A DNA stretch of 64,000 nt from Paenibacillus monticola (GTDB lineage: Bacteria; Bacillota; Bacilli; Paenibacillales; Paenibacillaceae): positions 124,001 through 188,000 of the forward strand of contig NZ_WJXB01000011.1 in NCBI RefSeq assembly GCF_009664975.1, given 5' to 3'. The notes below the pieces were generated by a model that saw nothing but the letters and a program-made list of their open reading frames with translations, had not been told where the DNA came from and made no database searches. Below, piece after piece: positions 9,359 to 17,862 of the stretch. A program made the translations under genes and the position numbers. Positions within the stretch are counted from its first letter, which is position 1, and the number at the start of each line of letters is the position of its first letter.

Positions 9359-10192
9359 CTATTTCACTGAACCTTGCGAAAAGCCGTTATAAATATACTT
9401 TTGCAGTGCTGTGAAGATAACCAATGTCGGGATAATCGCAATCATAATGGCGGCACAAATAACTTCCCACTGTGATCCGTACGGGCCTTTGAACTTGAAC
9501 AGCGCAGTGGAGATTACCTGCAAATCACTCTTCGGCATGTACAAAAACGGGGTATAGAAATCATTATAGATATTTACGCCTTTTACAATGATGACCGTCA
9601 CAATAGCCGGCTTCAGCAGCGGCAAAATAATTCTCCAATAAATCGTCCAATACGAGGCCCCATCGAGCATTGCTGATTCATCCAGCGATTCGGAAATGGT
9701 ATCCAGAAATTGCATGAATATATAGACAGCGATAATATCTGTTCCCAGATACATCAATATGGGCGCCCAGCGTGTATTAAACAAATCCAAAGAGTTGATA
9801 ATCTGAAACGTAGCCACCTGGGTAGTAACCGCCGGAATAAGTGTAGCTACCAAAAAGGCACCCATTAACAACGCACTGCCTCTGAATTTAAAACGGGACA
9901 AGATATAGGCCATCATAGAACCTGTAAGCGTCGCACCCACGATAGAAATAACGAGAATAATGAGCGTATTCTTAAAGCCAAGCAGCATCTTGCCATCGAC
10001 AAATGCCTTGGTATAATTCGAGAAGTTCAACCAGTTATCCGGCAGTGTCAACGGTCCTGTTGAAGCATACTCGGCATTAGTCTTAAGCGAAGCAAACAGC
10101 ACCACCACAATCGGAATCAAAGCCGCTAGCGCTCCCAAAATCAAGGTGAGGTATTTGAATACACTGGCTGTGGTATATTTTACATTATGCAT
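9359..10192 (-). CDS. CUT1 sugar ABC transporter permease (MalG-like)
   Basis: A 277-residue inner-membrane permease with six hydrophobic helices and the cytoplasmic EAA loop (about 180-207: ESAMLDGAS followed by WRIILPL), the contact site for the ATPase. Together with the permease just upstream and the lipoprotein at 11196 it forms a CUT1 importer, here presumably for manno-oligosaccharides. The Shine-Dalgarno AAGGAGGAGG lies inside the end of the upstream gene, and only four bases separate the stop from this ATG, so the two are translationally coupled. No ATPase gene is present; in Bacillota such systems commonly share an MsmX-type ATPase. Confidence 0.92.
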   Translation of the reverse strand: MHNVKYTTASVFKYLTLILGALAALIPIVVVLFASLKTNAEYASTGPLTLPDNWLNFSNYTKAFVDGKMLLGFKNTLIILVISIVGATLTGSMMAYILSRFKFRGSALLMGAFLVATLIPAVTTQVATFQIINSLDLFNTRWAPILMYLGTDIIAVYIFMQFLDTISESLDESAMLDGASYWTIYWRIILPLLKPAIVTVIIVKGVNIYNDFYTPFLYMPKSDLQVISTALFKFKGPYGSQWEVICAAIMIAIIPTLVIFTALQKYIYNGFSQGSVK

Positions 10193-10196
10193 ATTC

Positions 10197-11078
10197 TTAT
10201 GCCTCCTCCTTAATCAGAACACGCTGCAGAATGGTCACGATAAGAACGATACCCAGCAGAACTACAGCCATTGCCGAAGCAAGGCCAAGCTTACTGTACT
10301 TAAAGGCCAAATCTACGGTCTGAATAACAAACGTACCGCTTCCGTTGGAACCACCTGTCATCACATACGGAATTTCAAACACACCAATCGCACCACTAAC
10401 CGCGAGGATCAGATTAAGCTGCAGAATGCGTCTGATGCTTGGTAGAATAATATGTTTGAACTGATGCCATCTGTTGGCACCGTCGATATCGGAGGCTTCA
10501 TAAATATCCTTGCCTATGGAAGAGATGGCTCCGAGAAAAATGATGAAATTCATCCCCATGTATCTCCAAAGGGAAGCTCCCGCGAGTGAGATGTTGATTA
10601 GCTTGGGGTTCAGCAGCCATTTCTGCTGCAGGCTTTCCAGTCCAATCATCTGCAGGATGGTATCTAATGTTCCATCTGGTTTGAAGAAGAACAGGAAGAT
10701 AAAGCCAATGGCTACACCATTCAGCAGCGTGGGAAAGAAGAGAATACCTTTGAACAGGTTTTTCATACGAACATTAAAGCTGAGAATCGTGGCAAAATAC
10801 AAAGCGAGTGCCATTTGGACAAAGGTTGCAAAGAAATAGTACAAGCTGACTTTAAAAACAGCAAAATACTCTGGTTTCGTAAAGATCGTCTTATAGTTAT
10901 CAAAACCTACGTACTCCATCGTCTTGCTAAGCCCGTTCCAACTCGTAAAGCTGTACTGGAACATCTTGATTACGGGAAGATAAGCAAAGGTGAATAGCAG
11001 CACTATTGGCACCAAAGAAAATAACAGTATAATAAGAATCCGTTGATTTTTATAGCTCATATCGGATAATTTGAACAC
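10197..11078 (-). CDS. CUT1 sugar ABC transporter permease (MalF/UgpA-like)
   Basis: A 293-residue permease with six membrane segments (first about 12-35) and the EAA motif YEASDIDGAN with HIILPSI about 190-215. It is the MalF-type partner of the downstream permease. The start is GTG with TTAGGAGG seven bases upstream. It follows the binding-protein gene by about 117 bases with no strong terminator, consistent with one operon in which the binding protein is expressed most. Confidence 0.92.
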   Translation of the reverse strand: MFKLSDMSYKNQRILIILLFSLVPIVLLFTFAYLPVIKMFQYSFTSWNGLSKTMEYVGFDNYKTIFTKPEYFAVFKVSLYYFFATFVQMALALYFATILSFNVRMKNLFKGILFFPTLLNGVAIGFIFLFFFKPDGTLDTILQMIGLESLQQKWLLNPKLINISLAGASLWRYMGMNFIIFLGAISSIGKDIYEASDIDGANRWHQFKHIILPSIRRILQLNLILAVSGAIGVFEIPYVMTGGSNGSGTFVIQTVDLAFKYSKLGLASAMAVVLLGIVLIVTILQRVLIKEEA

Positions 11079-11195
11079 TCTCCAACCTCCTAAGAACGCA
11101 TACCTATAATTCCATTAACCTCATTGAAAAATGAAGGGGGAAAATGCCATCTGGCATCTTCCCTTTCTTAAACTCAGGTTGTACTCTATTGAATA

Positions 11196-12560
11196 TTATT
11201 GAGCTTTAATCTTCACACTTGAGGCCTTCCATTTGTCGTTCAGGTCTTTCATGATATCATCATAGGATTCTTTTCTGTTGCCGATGGCTGCTTCAATAAT
11301 GACCTTCTTGAAGTCAGGCTGCCATAAGCCAACTTCAGCATCCTTATCAATAGCGTCAACCCAGCCTTCTTCGCCAGCTTTTGCAGGAGCAAGAGTATCG
11401 AAAGTTACTTCTGTTCCGTCAAACTGTTTCAGAATTTCTGGAAGCTCAGCACCCTTAACCGGGCTCATACCGCCGCCTTCAGTTGTTGGATATCCGGATT
11501 CATTAACGAACCAGTCAACCCATGCTCTTGCCGCTTCTTTATTTTTACTGTGAATACTTACACCCAGGTTATAATCATCGGAAAGAGGCACAAGAACTTT
11601 GCTTGCATTGGTTGGGAACGGCATAAATCCAATGTCATCGGGATTCGTTGCAAGCGCTTTGATTTGGCCAATAGCCCAAGATCCGAGCATCATAGTACCA
11701 ATTTTCCCGTTAGCCAGGTCTGCTTTGGAGGATTCCCAATCTGTTGTTGTAGGATCTTCTTCAATCAGGCCTTTTTGTGCGGCATCGAACAAGACTTTGT
11801 AAAGATCATAATGCGGTTGTCCCTTAACAAAGTTATCATCGGAGGCCACTTGACCAATGTTCACATAATCACGGTCGCCAGCTACAGTCGCCAGATCGGC
11901 TTCCCACTGAGTCAATGTCCAACCAGCTGCGTAGTTTGTATACAATGGCACGGCTTCAGTCTTATCTTTAATAGATTGCAGTGCAGTCATGTATTGATCA
12001 ATGGTTCTTGGAACTTCTGTAATACCAGCATCTTTAAATACTTGTTTGTTATAAATAACACCAGAGAAGTTCACTGTGATCGGAATTCCGTAGGAAATAC
12101 CGTCTACAGTACGTTCTTCAAGACCCGTATATTGCTGCTCTAGATCGGACATTTTGCCCAGGGGCTCAAAAAAGTCTGGCAGGTCTTTAATCGCTACACT
12201 TGTAGGCAATAGCAGAACATCGCCATAATCGTTAGTGCTCATCCGGATTTTGATTTGATCTTCGTAGGTGGCAAGTGCTTCAAAGTTCACTTTAACATCC
12301 GGGTATTTCTCATTGAACTTCGTGGCATAATCTTTGAATACGGTATCAACAATATCAGTTCTTTGGGTGATGACCGTAATATCTCCTTTAATATCCTTGG
12401 CTGCATCAGCTGGAGCGGTAGTTGCCTCCGTTGATGTTCCTGCATTCCCCGTAGTTGCTGCCGGCTCATTGTTTGCATTGTTATTCGAGGAACAACCTGC
12501 AAACAGACTAGCCATGAGCGTCAGTGTCATTAATCCCATTGCTGTTTTGCTTTTCTTCAT
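11196..12560 (-). CDS. Extracellular sugar-binding lipoprotein (CUT1 importer)
   Basis: A 454-residue family-1 solute-binding protein. The lipoprotein signal peptide ends at LFAGC, so Cys23 is lipidated; a low-complexity Asn/Ala/Thr linker follows, then the two-lobed binding fold. It captures an oligosaccharide at the cell surface for the two permeases downstream. It is paralogous to the protein at 18981-20267 (shared segments such as GDVLLLP and the FFEPL motif). Start: an ATG seven codons earlier (12581) is also possible; the chosen ATG gives a normal signal peptide. The mannan ligand is inferred from operon context. Confidence 0.92.
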   Translation of the reverse strand: MKKSKTAMGLMTLTLMASLFAGCSSNNNANNEPAATTGNAGTSTEATTAPADAAKDIKGDITVITQRTDIVDTVFKDYATKFNEKYPDVKVNFEALATYEDQIKIRMSTNDYGDVLLLPTSVAIKDLPDFFEPLGKMSDLEQQYTGLEERTVDGISYGIPITVNFSGVIYNKQVFKDAGITEVPRTIDQYMTALQSIKDKTEAVPLYTNYAAGWTLTQWEADLATVAGDRDYVNIGQVASDDNFVKGQPHYDLYKVLFDAAQKGLIEEDPTTTDWESSKADLANGKIGTMMLGSWAIGQIKALATNPDDIGFMPFPTNASKVLVPLSDDYNLGVSIHSKNKEAARAWVDWFVNESGYPTTEGGGMSPVKGAELPEILKQFDGTEVTFDTLAPAKAGEEGWVDAIDKDAEVGLWQPDFKKVIIEAAIGNRKESYDDIMKDLNDKWKASSVKIKAQ

Positions 12561-12693
12561 TTCTTGTACGACCCCTCTCATCAGTTCAAATCCTGTTCAG
12601 ATAATAACAAATATAATAACTGTTATCACCATACTCCAAAAATAAAATAATTCAGCGTTTCTGAAATCGTATAACTATTTTGAAATTGTATGA

Positions 12694-12718
12694 TGATATC
12701 GCTTACAAATACATTATA
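12694..12718 (-). promoter_or_regulatory. Promoter -10 and cre site of the mannan importer operon
   Basis: On the plus strand TGATATCGCTTACA (12694-12707) matches the catabolite-control consensus TGWNANCGNTNWCA at every position. On the minus strand a perfect -10 TATAAT lies at 12713-12718; no good -35 is seen at 17 bases. The cre would cover the transcription start, a typical position for CcpA repression, though the local LacI-family protein could also recognise it. Confidence 0.65.
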
Positions 12719-12770
12719 AATCTATTTTAAAGGTAAAACGATGGTTTCAATTGTTTTTTCTGGTCTTCAA

Positions 12771-12812
12771 TTTGTTATTTTTGTTTTGTTATATTTAATA
12801 CTTGTTATTATA
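12771..12812 (-). promoter_or_regulatory. ATAACAAA motif cluster upstream of the importer operon
   Basis: On the minus strand ATAACAAA occurs twice, 14 bases apart (12771-12778 and 12785-12792), with a related ATAACAAG at 12801-12808. A further plus-strand ATAACAAAT lies at 12604-12612. The same octamer clusters occur before the GH113 operon and the kinase gene. The gap 12561-12891 holds only these signals, the cre/-10 and the regulator's terminator. Candidate activator sites; the local base composition is AT-rich, so chance is not excluded. Confidence 0.4.
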
Positions 12813-12828
12813 TGTATTTGACAGAACA

Positions 12829-12850
12829 AAAAAAGAGAGCTCTCCGCCCT
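12829..12850 (-). terminator. Possible terminator of the orphan response regulator gene
   Basis: On the minus strand a GC-rich stretch with self-complementary AGAGAGCTCTCT is followed by seven T. The stem has almost no loop, so a stable hairpin is uncertain, but the T-run after G+C-rich sequence 42 bases beyond the stop codon fits an intrinsic terminator. Confidence 0.4.
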
Positions 12851-12891
12851 CCTACTAAAAACTGCTTCCTATTATTAAGCCTTTATTCAAA

Positions 12892-13674
12892 CTATCTATT
12901 CATTTCATTTTTGGCTAGTCTGTAACCGCTCTTATAATCTTTGGGAGTCATGCCGCACATTTTCTTGAATAGCTTGTTAAAATAAACGGGATCACTATAT
13001 CCGACCTTCTCAGCAATTTCATAATTCTTCAAGTCAGGCTGCTCTGTCAGCAGCTCTTTGGCCTTGGCAATACGAATTCCAATCAGATAATCCGTTATCG
13101 TCTGGCCGGTTTTGAATTTGAATAGTCGGCTGATGTAGCTCGCGTTCATGCCAACCGTGTCTGCCAAGCGCTCCAGTTCAAAATTCTGCCCGTATTCCTT
13201 CTCCAATATAATCTTGGTCTGCTCGACAACATAATGTTCTCCGCCTTCTGCAGCCTGGATCACTATTTGTTCACGCTCTGGCTCCGGTGGCTTCTTCTTC
13301 TCCTCGTCTACTCTCTTAAGCAGTTCGTATAATTGAGTCTTATCAATCGGTTTAAGCAGATAATCAAGCACACCATGCCGTATCGCCCGCCGCGCATATT
13401 CGAATTCGCTAAAACCGCTAAGTACTGCGATAGAAACATTCTTCATGCTCCCTCTAACTTGCTCAATGAGCTTGAAGCCATCCATTCTGGGCATTTTGAT
13501 GTCAGTGATCAGCAGATCAATATCTTCTGGACCTAATTTCGCCAGATGCTCCCAAGCCTCTTGACCGTTTCCATACGATCCGATGACTTCAACTTCCAAA
13601 TCCATTCTGGAAGTAATCTTCGCAAGGCCTCTACGAATGACTTCTTCATCGTCCGCAATCATGACTTTGATCAT
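12892..13674 (-). CDS. AraC-type response regulator, orphan (mannan island)
   Basis: A 260-residue two-component response regulator. The receiver domain (about 1-120) has the acidic pair DDE (8-10), phospho-acceptor Asp58 in LLITDIK and the conserved Lys of the LLKP motif. A short linker leads to an AraC-type pair of helix-turn-helix motifs (about 155-260). It is unusually short compared with the ~510-residue regulator at 52280. GGGGGTGAT precedes the ATG by about eight bases. No kinase gene is adjacent; the only unpaired YesM-type kinase nearby is at 20299, on the other side of the GH113 operon. It is divergent from GH113 and upstream of the importer operon, so these are its likely targets. 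Confidence 0.9.
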   Translation of the reverse strand: MIKVMIADDEEVIRRGLAKITSRMDLEVEVIGSYGNGQEAWEHLAKLGPEDIDLLITDIKMPRMDGFKLIEQVRGSMKNVSIAVLSGFSEFEYARRAIRHGVLDYLLKPIDKTQLYELLKRVDEEKKKPPEPEREQIVIQAAEGGEHYVVEQTKIILEKEYGQNFELERLADTVGMNASYISRLFKFKTGQTITDYLIGIRIAKAKELLTEQPDLKNYEIAEKVGYSDPVYFNKLFKKMCGMTPKDYKSGYRLAKNEMNR

Positions 13675-13846
13675 TAGAGAATCACCCCCAGTTGTAGTAT
13701 TCCGCCCAATGAATACGCTATTGCCCTAATTATAGGCTTCAAACTTTCATTAGCAAATGTGCTGTATTGCTCTTTTATAGTCTTGTATTTACTTTAAGCA
13801 TTTCCCCCTTGAAATCATACTCGAAAAAGTATATAACTAAGGTGTA

Positions 13847-13890
13847 TTGTTATTATTAAATAACAAAATTATAATAACAATATAACAAAA
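13847..13890 (+). promoter_or_regulatory. ATAACAAA motif cluster and dyad upstream of the GH113 operon
   Basis: TTGTTAT (13847-13853) and ATAACAA (13860-13866) form a 7-base dyad with a 6-base spacer; further ATAACAA copies start at 13874 and 13882. The 263-base gap between the divergent regulator and GH113 genes holds nothing else I recognise, and no clear -35/-10 pair can be assigned. Candidate regulator binding region. Confidence 0.4.
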
Positions 13891-13937
13891 TATCTTTCAT
13901 TAGTCTTTTAATAATCTATCAAAAGTGAGGGTTCCCA

Positions 13938-14888
13938 ATGTCATTGCAGAATGAATATATCGGCGGCATAACCTGGGGCTTCATGGGCAGACGTGGAACA
14001 TGGAGTACTGACGAGGCTGAACGCTCGATGGAGTTAATGTCCTCGGTCACCGGAGCTAACTGGACGGCAATCGCCTTTAGTGCCCTTCAGGCTACTCCGC
14101 AAGCTACGGAAATTCCTTATTGGGAAGAACCAACGGTTAGCGATGATGAGGTAAAGTGGGCCATCGGCAAGGCCAAAGCACTTCAGCTTAAGGTATGCCT
14201 GAAGCCGATTGTAAATTGTGCAGACGGCACTTGGCGCGCCCATATCAACTTTTTCGATAAGGATGTTCCCTGCGAACCTAAATGGTCCCAGTGGTTCAGC
14301 TCTTATACTAATTTTATCTTACACTTTGCTGCTATCGCAGAAGAAACCGGCTGCGAGATGTTCTGCATCGGCTGTGAGCTGGTGCAAGCAGACAGACGGG
14401 CAGAGGAATGGCGCACGTTGATCGCCGAAGTCCGCAAAATCTACTCTGGTACAATTACCTACAATTGTGACAAGTATCAAGAGGACAATGTAACATGGTG
14501 GGATGCACTCGATGTTATTTCCTCTAGCGGTTATTATCCGGAACAAGACTGGGAAGCCCAGCTTGACCGCATTGAGGCAGTGGTGAAATCACATGATAAA
14601 CCTTTCTTTTTCATGGAAGCAGGATGTCCGAGCCGCATTGGCAGCGCAGCCATTCCTAATGACTGGGGTTTAAAGGGCGAACCGAGTGAAGAGGAGCAGA
14701 ATCGTTTCTATGAGGTAATGTTCAGCAGTTGTGAAGCTAGAGAATGGGTTCAGGGCTTTATGCTCTGGGATTGGCCTGCTCGTCTCTATCCCATTGAGGA
14801 AGCCACACACAATGACGATTACTGCATGTATGGCAAGCAAGCCGCTACCCTCATTAAAGAATACTTTACCACCAAGACCCATAAGTAA
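13938..14888 (+). CDS. GH113 beta-mannanase, intracellular
   Basis: A 316-residue TIM-barrel hydrolase of family GH113 that cuts beta-1,4-linked manno-oligosaccharides. Candidate acid/base Glu147 lies in CIGCELVQ and candidate nucleophile Glu227 in FFFMEAGCPS, with the family's N-terminal GITWGFMGRRG segment. No signal peptide, so it acts on imported oligosaccharides in the cytoplasm. It heads a rightward operon with the epimerase and the mannosylglucose phosphorylase; the product mannobiose is the substrate of the next enzyme. GTGAGGG precedes the ATG by six bases. Confidence 0.88.
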   Translation: MSLQNEYIGGITWGFMGRRGTWSTDEAERSMELMSSVTGANWTAIAFSALQATPQATEIPYWEEPTVSDDEVKWAIGKAKALQLKVCLKPIVNCADGTWRAHINFFDKDVPCEPKWSQWFSSYTNFILHFAAIAEETGCEMFCIGCELVQADRRAEEWRTLIAEVRKIYSGTITYNCDKYQEDNVTWWDALDVISSSGYYPEQDWEAQLDRIEAVVKSHDKPFFFMEAGCPSRIGSAAIPNDWGLKGEPSEEEQNRFYEVMFSSCEAREWVQGFMLWDWPARLYPIEEATHNDDYCMYGKQAATLIKEYFTTKTHK

Positions 14889-14912
14889 GCTAAAGGAGTG
14901 AACTTAACCACA

Positions 14913-16124
14913 ATGACTAATCCCTCTGTACTATGGTTGTCCCAGCTAGAGAAGGAACTGCAGGATAATATTCTTGGCTTCTGGATGAAACATACGATAG
15001 ATGAAGAACATGGCGGCTTTATCGGTGAGATTGATAACAAGCTGAACATTATTGCCGGAGCCGAGAAAAGCCTCGTCCTTAATGCTCGTATTCTGTGGAC
15101 ATTTGCGAGCGCTTACCGTTTATATCAGCTCCCAGAATATCTAACTATAGCGGAACGCGCCTACGCCTATTTGCTGAAGCATTTCGCGGATAAAGAATAC
15201 GGCGGGTTGTTCTGGATGGTTGATGCTACAGGTTCACCTTCCCAACCTAAGAAGCAGATCTATGGCCAAGCTTTTGCCGTATATGCACTAGCGGAGTTCT
15301 ATCATGCAACCGAGCGCCCGGAGGTTCTGGAAGAAGCGATTCAACTGTTCCATATTATTGAGAAATACGGCTATGATCCTATTTATAAAGGTTATATTGA
15401 AGCCCTCTCACGGGATTGGCAAATGACGGACGACCTCAGTCTTAGCACCAAGGATATGAATGAGAAGAAGTCGATGAATACACATCTTCATGTGCTAGAG
15501 GCCTACACCGGACTCTACCGGGTCTGGAAATCCACAGAATTGCGAGACAAGCTAGGTGAGCTGATTGATACGATGCTTGAGCATATCATCGATGAACGAG
15601 GACAACACTTTCATCTATTCCTGGACGAGGAATGGAATATCAAGTCTGACCGCATCTCTTACGGTCATGATATCGAGGGTAGCTGGCTGTTGGTAGAAGC
15701 TGCTGAAACGCTTGGAGACAAGGAATTGCTTAAGCGGGTGCGCACAGTGGCGATCTCGATGGCAGAGGCGGTTCTTGCTGACGGCGTAGCTAATGACGGC
15801 GGAATATGGAATGAGGCTGATCACAACGGCCTAATCAACAAGGAGAAGGATTGGTGGCCGCAGGCTGAAGCCGTTGTTGGCTTCTATAATGCCTATCAGC
15901 TAACAGGTGAAACAAAGTTCGCAGATGCAGCTAAAGCTGCCTGGTCTTTTATTGATACCTATATGGTTGACCACAAGTTAGGTGAATGGAACTGGGGTGT
16001 GGACGAGCATCTGCGTCCGATGGCGCACGAGCCCAAAGTAAGCGCTTGGAAATGTCCTTACCATAACAGCCGAGCCTGCTTCGAAATGATTCATCGATTA
16101 TCATTAATTACAAAGGGGAACTGA
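14913..16124 (+). CDS. Cellobiose 2-epimerase (AGE family), acting on mannobiose
   Basis: A 403-residue (alpha/alpha)6-barrel enzyme of the N-acylglucosamine 2-epimerase superfamily. Conserved histidines are visible at 191/193 (NTHLHVLEAY), 252 (YGHDIEGS) and 384 (CPYHNSRACFE), as in cellobiose 2-epimerases. In the known Bacteroides/Ruminococcus pathway such an enzyme turns mannobiose into 4-O-beta-mannosyl-glucose for the phosphorylase encoded next. A GTG at 14898 is in frame but lies inside the Shine-Dalgarno AAAGGAGTG; the ATG at 14913 is preferred, although its spacing is slightly long. Two bases separate its stop from the next ATG. Confidence 0.88.
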   Translation: MTNPSVLWLSQLEKELQDNILGFWMKHTIDEEHGGFIGEIDNKLNIIAGAEKSLVLNARILWTFASAYRLYQLPEYLTIAERAYAYLLKHFADKEYGGLFWMVDATGSPSQPKKQIYGQAFAVYALAEFYHATERPEVLEEAIQLFHIIEKYGYDPIYKGYIEALSRDWQMTDDLSLSTKDMNEKKSMNTHLHVLEAYTGLYRVWKSTELRDKLGELIDTMLEHIIDERGQHFHLFLDEEWNIKSDRISYGHDIEGSWLLVEAAETLGDKELLKRVRTVAISMAEAVLADGVANDGGIWNEADHNGLINKEKDWWPQAEAVVGFYNAYQLTGETKFADAAKAAWSFIDTYMVDHKLGEWNWGVDEHLRPMAHEPKVSAWKCPYHNSRACFEMIHRLSLITKGN

Positions 16125-16126
16125 CA

Positions 16127-17299
16127 ATGACTTCCGTATTTCAAGCGCGCAAACAGCAATTAACCGAAAAGTATGAGGCTTTGATCGAACTTAAAAATGA
16201 GAAAGTACCTTACGGCAATGGCACTTATGACCGTTACCAGCATCCACTGCTCACAGCAGAACATGCACCACTGATCTGGCGTTACGACTTCAATCCGGAC
16301 AGCAATCCGTATTTTGCCGAAAGAATCGGTGTGAACGGCATCTTTAATCCGGGAGCCATCGAGTTAAACGGCAAATTCTATATCGTGGCCCGCGTAGAAG
16401 GTAATGACCGTAAATCCTTCTTCGCAGTCGCTGAAAGCGACAGTGGTGTAGACGGCTTCCGTTTCTGGGATCACCCAGTCGTGCTGCCTGAGACTGATGT
16501 GCCTGATGTTAACGTCTACGACATGCGGTTGGTCAGCCATGAGGATGGCTGGATCTATGGCTTGTTCTGCACAGAGCGCAAAGATCCGGTAGCGGCGCAC
16601 GGAGATCTCTCCAGTGCAGTAGCCCAGTGCGGAATTACCCGCACGAAGGACTTGAAGACTTGGGAACGTCTGGCCGACCTGAAGACCGGCTCCGCACAGC
16701 AGCGCAATGTTGTACTGCACCCTGAATTTGTTGAAGGGAAATATGCCTTCTACACCCGCCCACAGGACGGTTTTATCGACGCGGGTTCAGGCGGTGGTAT
16801 CGGCTGGGGACTTTCTGACACCATTGAAGATGCTTTAATTACAAGTGAAAGCATTATGGATGAGCGTCACTACCACACCATCAAAGAAGTGAAGAATGGT
16901 CAAGGACCTGCTCCAATCAAAACCGCACAAGGCTGGCTGCACATCGCTCATGGCGTGCGGAATACAGCTGCTGGCTTGCGCTATGTCCTCTATGCCTTCC
17001 TCTCTGATCTATTGGAGCCTAACAAGATAACACACTCCCCAGGTGGACATTTCATCGCTCCTGATGGTGAAGAACGTGTCGGCGACGTATCGAACGTTGT
17101 ATTCTGCAACGGTGTAATTGCCCGTGACAACGGTGATATCTATGTGTACTACGCTTCCTCTGATACCCGTATTCATGTGGCTACTACTACTGTTGACCAA
17201 ATGCTCGATTATGTGCTGAACACACCTGAAGATCCACTTCGTTCTTATGCTTGTGTGCAGCAGCGGATATCTTTGATTGACCGGAATTTGCAGCTGTAG
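16127..17299 (+). CDS. 4-O-beta-D-mannosyl-D-glucose phosphorylase (GH130)
   Basis: A 390-residue GH130 enzyme that converts mannosyl-glucose plus phosphate to mannose 1-phosphate and glucose. Length and many segments agree, as recalled, with Bacteroides fragilis MGP: WRYDFN near 51, VEGNDRKSFFAVAES (90-104), general acid Asp132 in NVYDMRL, QQRNVVLHPEFV, TRPQDGFID, GSGGGIGW and YYASSDTR. It is last in the GH113-epimerase-MGP operon, with two bases between genes and AAGGGGA seven bases before the ATG. A bidirectional terminator follows. The function is secure for this family branch; it is intracellular with no signal peptide. Confidence 0.93.
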   Translation: MTSVFQARKQQLTEKYEALIELKNEKVPYGNGTYDRYQHPLLTAEHAPLIWRYDFNPDSNPYFAERIGVNGIFNPGAIELNGKFYIVARVEGNDRKSFFAVAESDSGVDGFRFWDHPVVLPETDVPDVNVYDMRLVSHEDGWIYGLFCTERKDPVAAHGDLSSAVAQCGITRTKDLKTWERLADLKTGSAQQRNVVLHPEFVEGKYAFYTRPQDGFIDAGSGGGIGWGLSDTIEDALITSESIMDERHYHTIKEVKNGQGPAPIKTAQGWLHIAHGVRNTAAGLRYVLYAFLSDLLEPNKITHSPGGHFIAPDGEERVGDVSNVVFCNGVIARDNGDIYVYYASSDTRIHVATTTVDQMLDYVLNTPEDPLRSYACVQQRISLIDRNLQL

Positions 17300-17360
17300 G
17301 CTGAAGTCATTCACTTTAAACTACTTTCAATTTCAAACTTAACCTTCCATTCTGCTTAAT

Positions 17361-17406
17361 AAAAAGGCATTCCTCCAGCTGCGATCTGCTGGAGGAACGC
17401 CTTTTT
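17361..17406. terminator. Bidirectional terminator between MGP and DUF4440 genes
   Basis: AAAAAGGC plus TTCCTCCAGC pairs with GCTGGAGGAA plus GCCTTTTT across an ~8-base loop. A-run on one side and T-run on the other let it stop transcription from both convergent units. Confidence 0.9.
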
Positions 17407-17449
17407 CCTTGTTCTCTCTATCTACCATATTCTTAGCTAGGAAACCACA

Positions 17450-17860
17450 TCAGGCTCGTGTAGGTGTCCCCTGATGGAAGAACATCTGCCAGCCATTCTG
17501 ACTGTATTTCCATATTGAACTTCGCAAAGTATGCTGCAACGATTTCTCATTGAATATTCGGTAGGTCGTTAATACTGCCTCTTCGGACAACGGATGGATC
17601 TCAAAATGGCTTAATGTCATTCTGACCACGCCTATCCCCTCTTCACCAATCCCCTCGCTTTTGTACCATACGTGACCAGAACTTCCATATTCAAAAAAAT
17701 CGTCTGCCAATAATTTTGAAATTTCTTCTACAGAAGTACGAATTTCTGGCTTCAATAGCCTTTCTTCCAGCTCATGCAAATGTTCTTTTAACGAAAATTC
17801 ATGCTTCACGTTTATCTCCCACCCAGAAATCAGATTATTAATACGGTACAGCTTTTTCAT
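17450..17860 (-). CDS. DUF4440 / NTF2-like small protein
   Basis: A 136-residue protein with the DUF4440 (SnoaL/NTF2-like) pattern: LEERLLKPEIR near the N-terminus, LLADDFFEYGSSG in the middle and the WQMFFHQGTPT ending. Such proteins are small cone-shaped folds with varied or unknown function; no catalytic role can be given. The ATG follows the LacI stop by two bases, indicating coupling. A GTG at 17809 with GGGAG six bases upstream would give a 119-residue protein closer to the usual family length and may be the true start. Confidence 0.72.
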   Translation of the reverse strand: MKKLYRINNLISGWEINVKHEFSLKEHLHELEERLLKPEIRTSVEEISKLLADDFFEYGSSGHVWYKSEGIGEEGIGVVRMTLSHFEIHPLSEEAVLTTYRIFNEKSLQHTLRSSIWKYSQNGWQMFFHQGTPTRA

Positions 17861-17862
17861 GA

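Noticed and set aside
11550..12143. 197-codon plus-strand frame
   Set aside because: Antisense to the importer lipoprotein gene; no recognisable domain or start signal.
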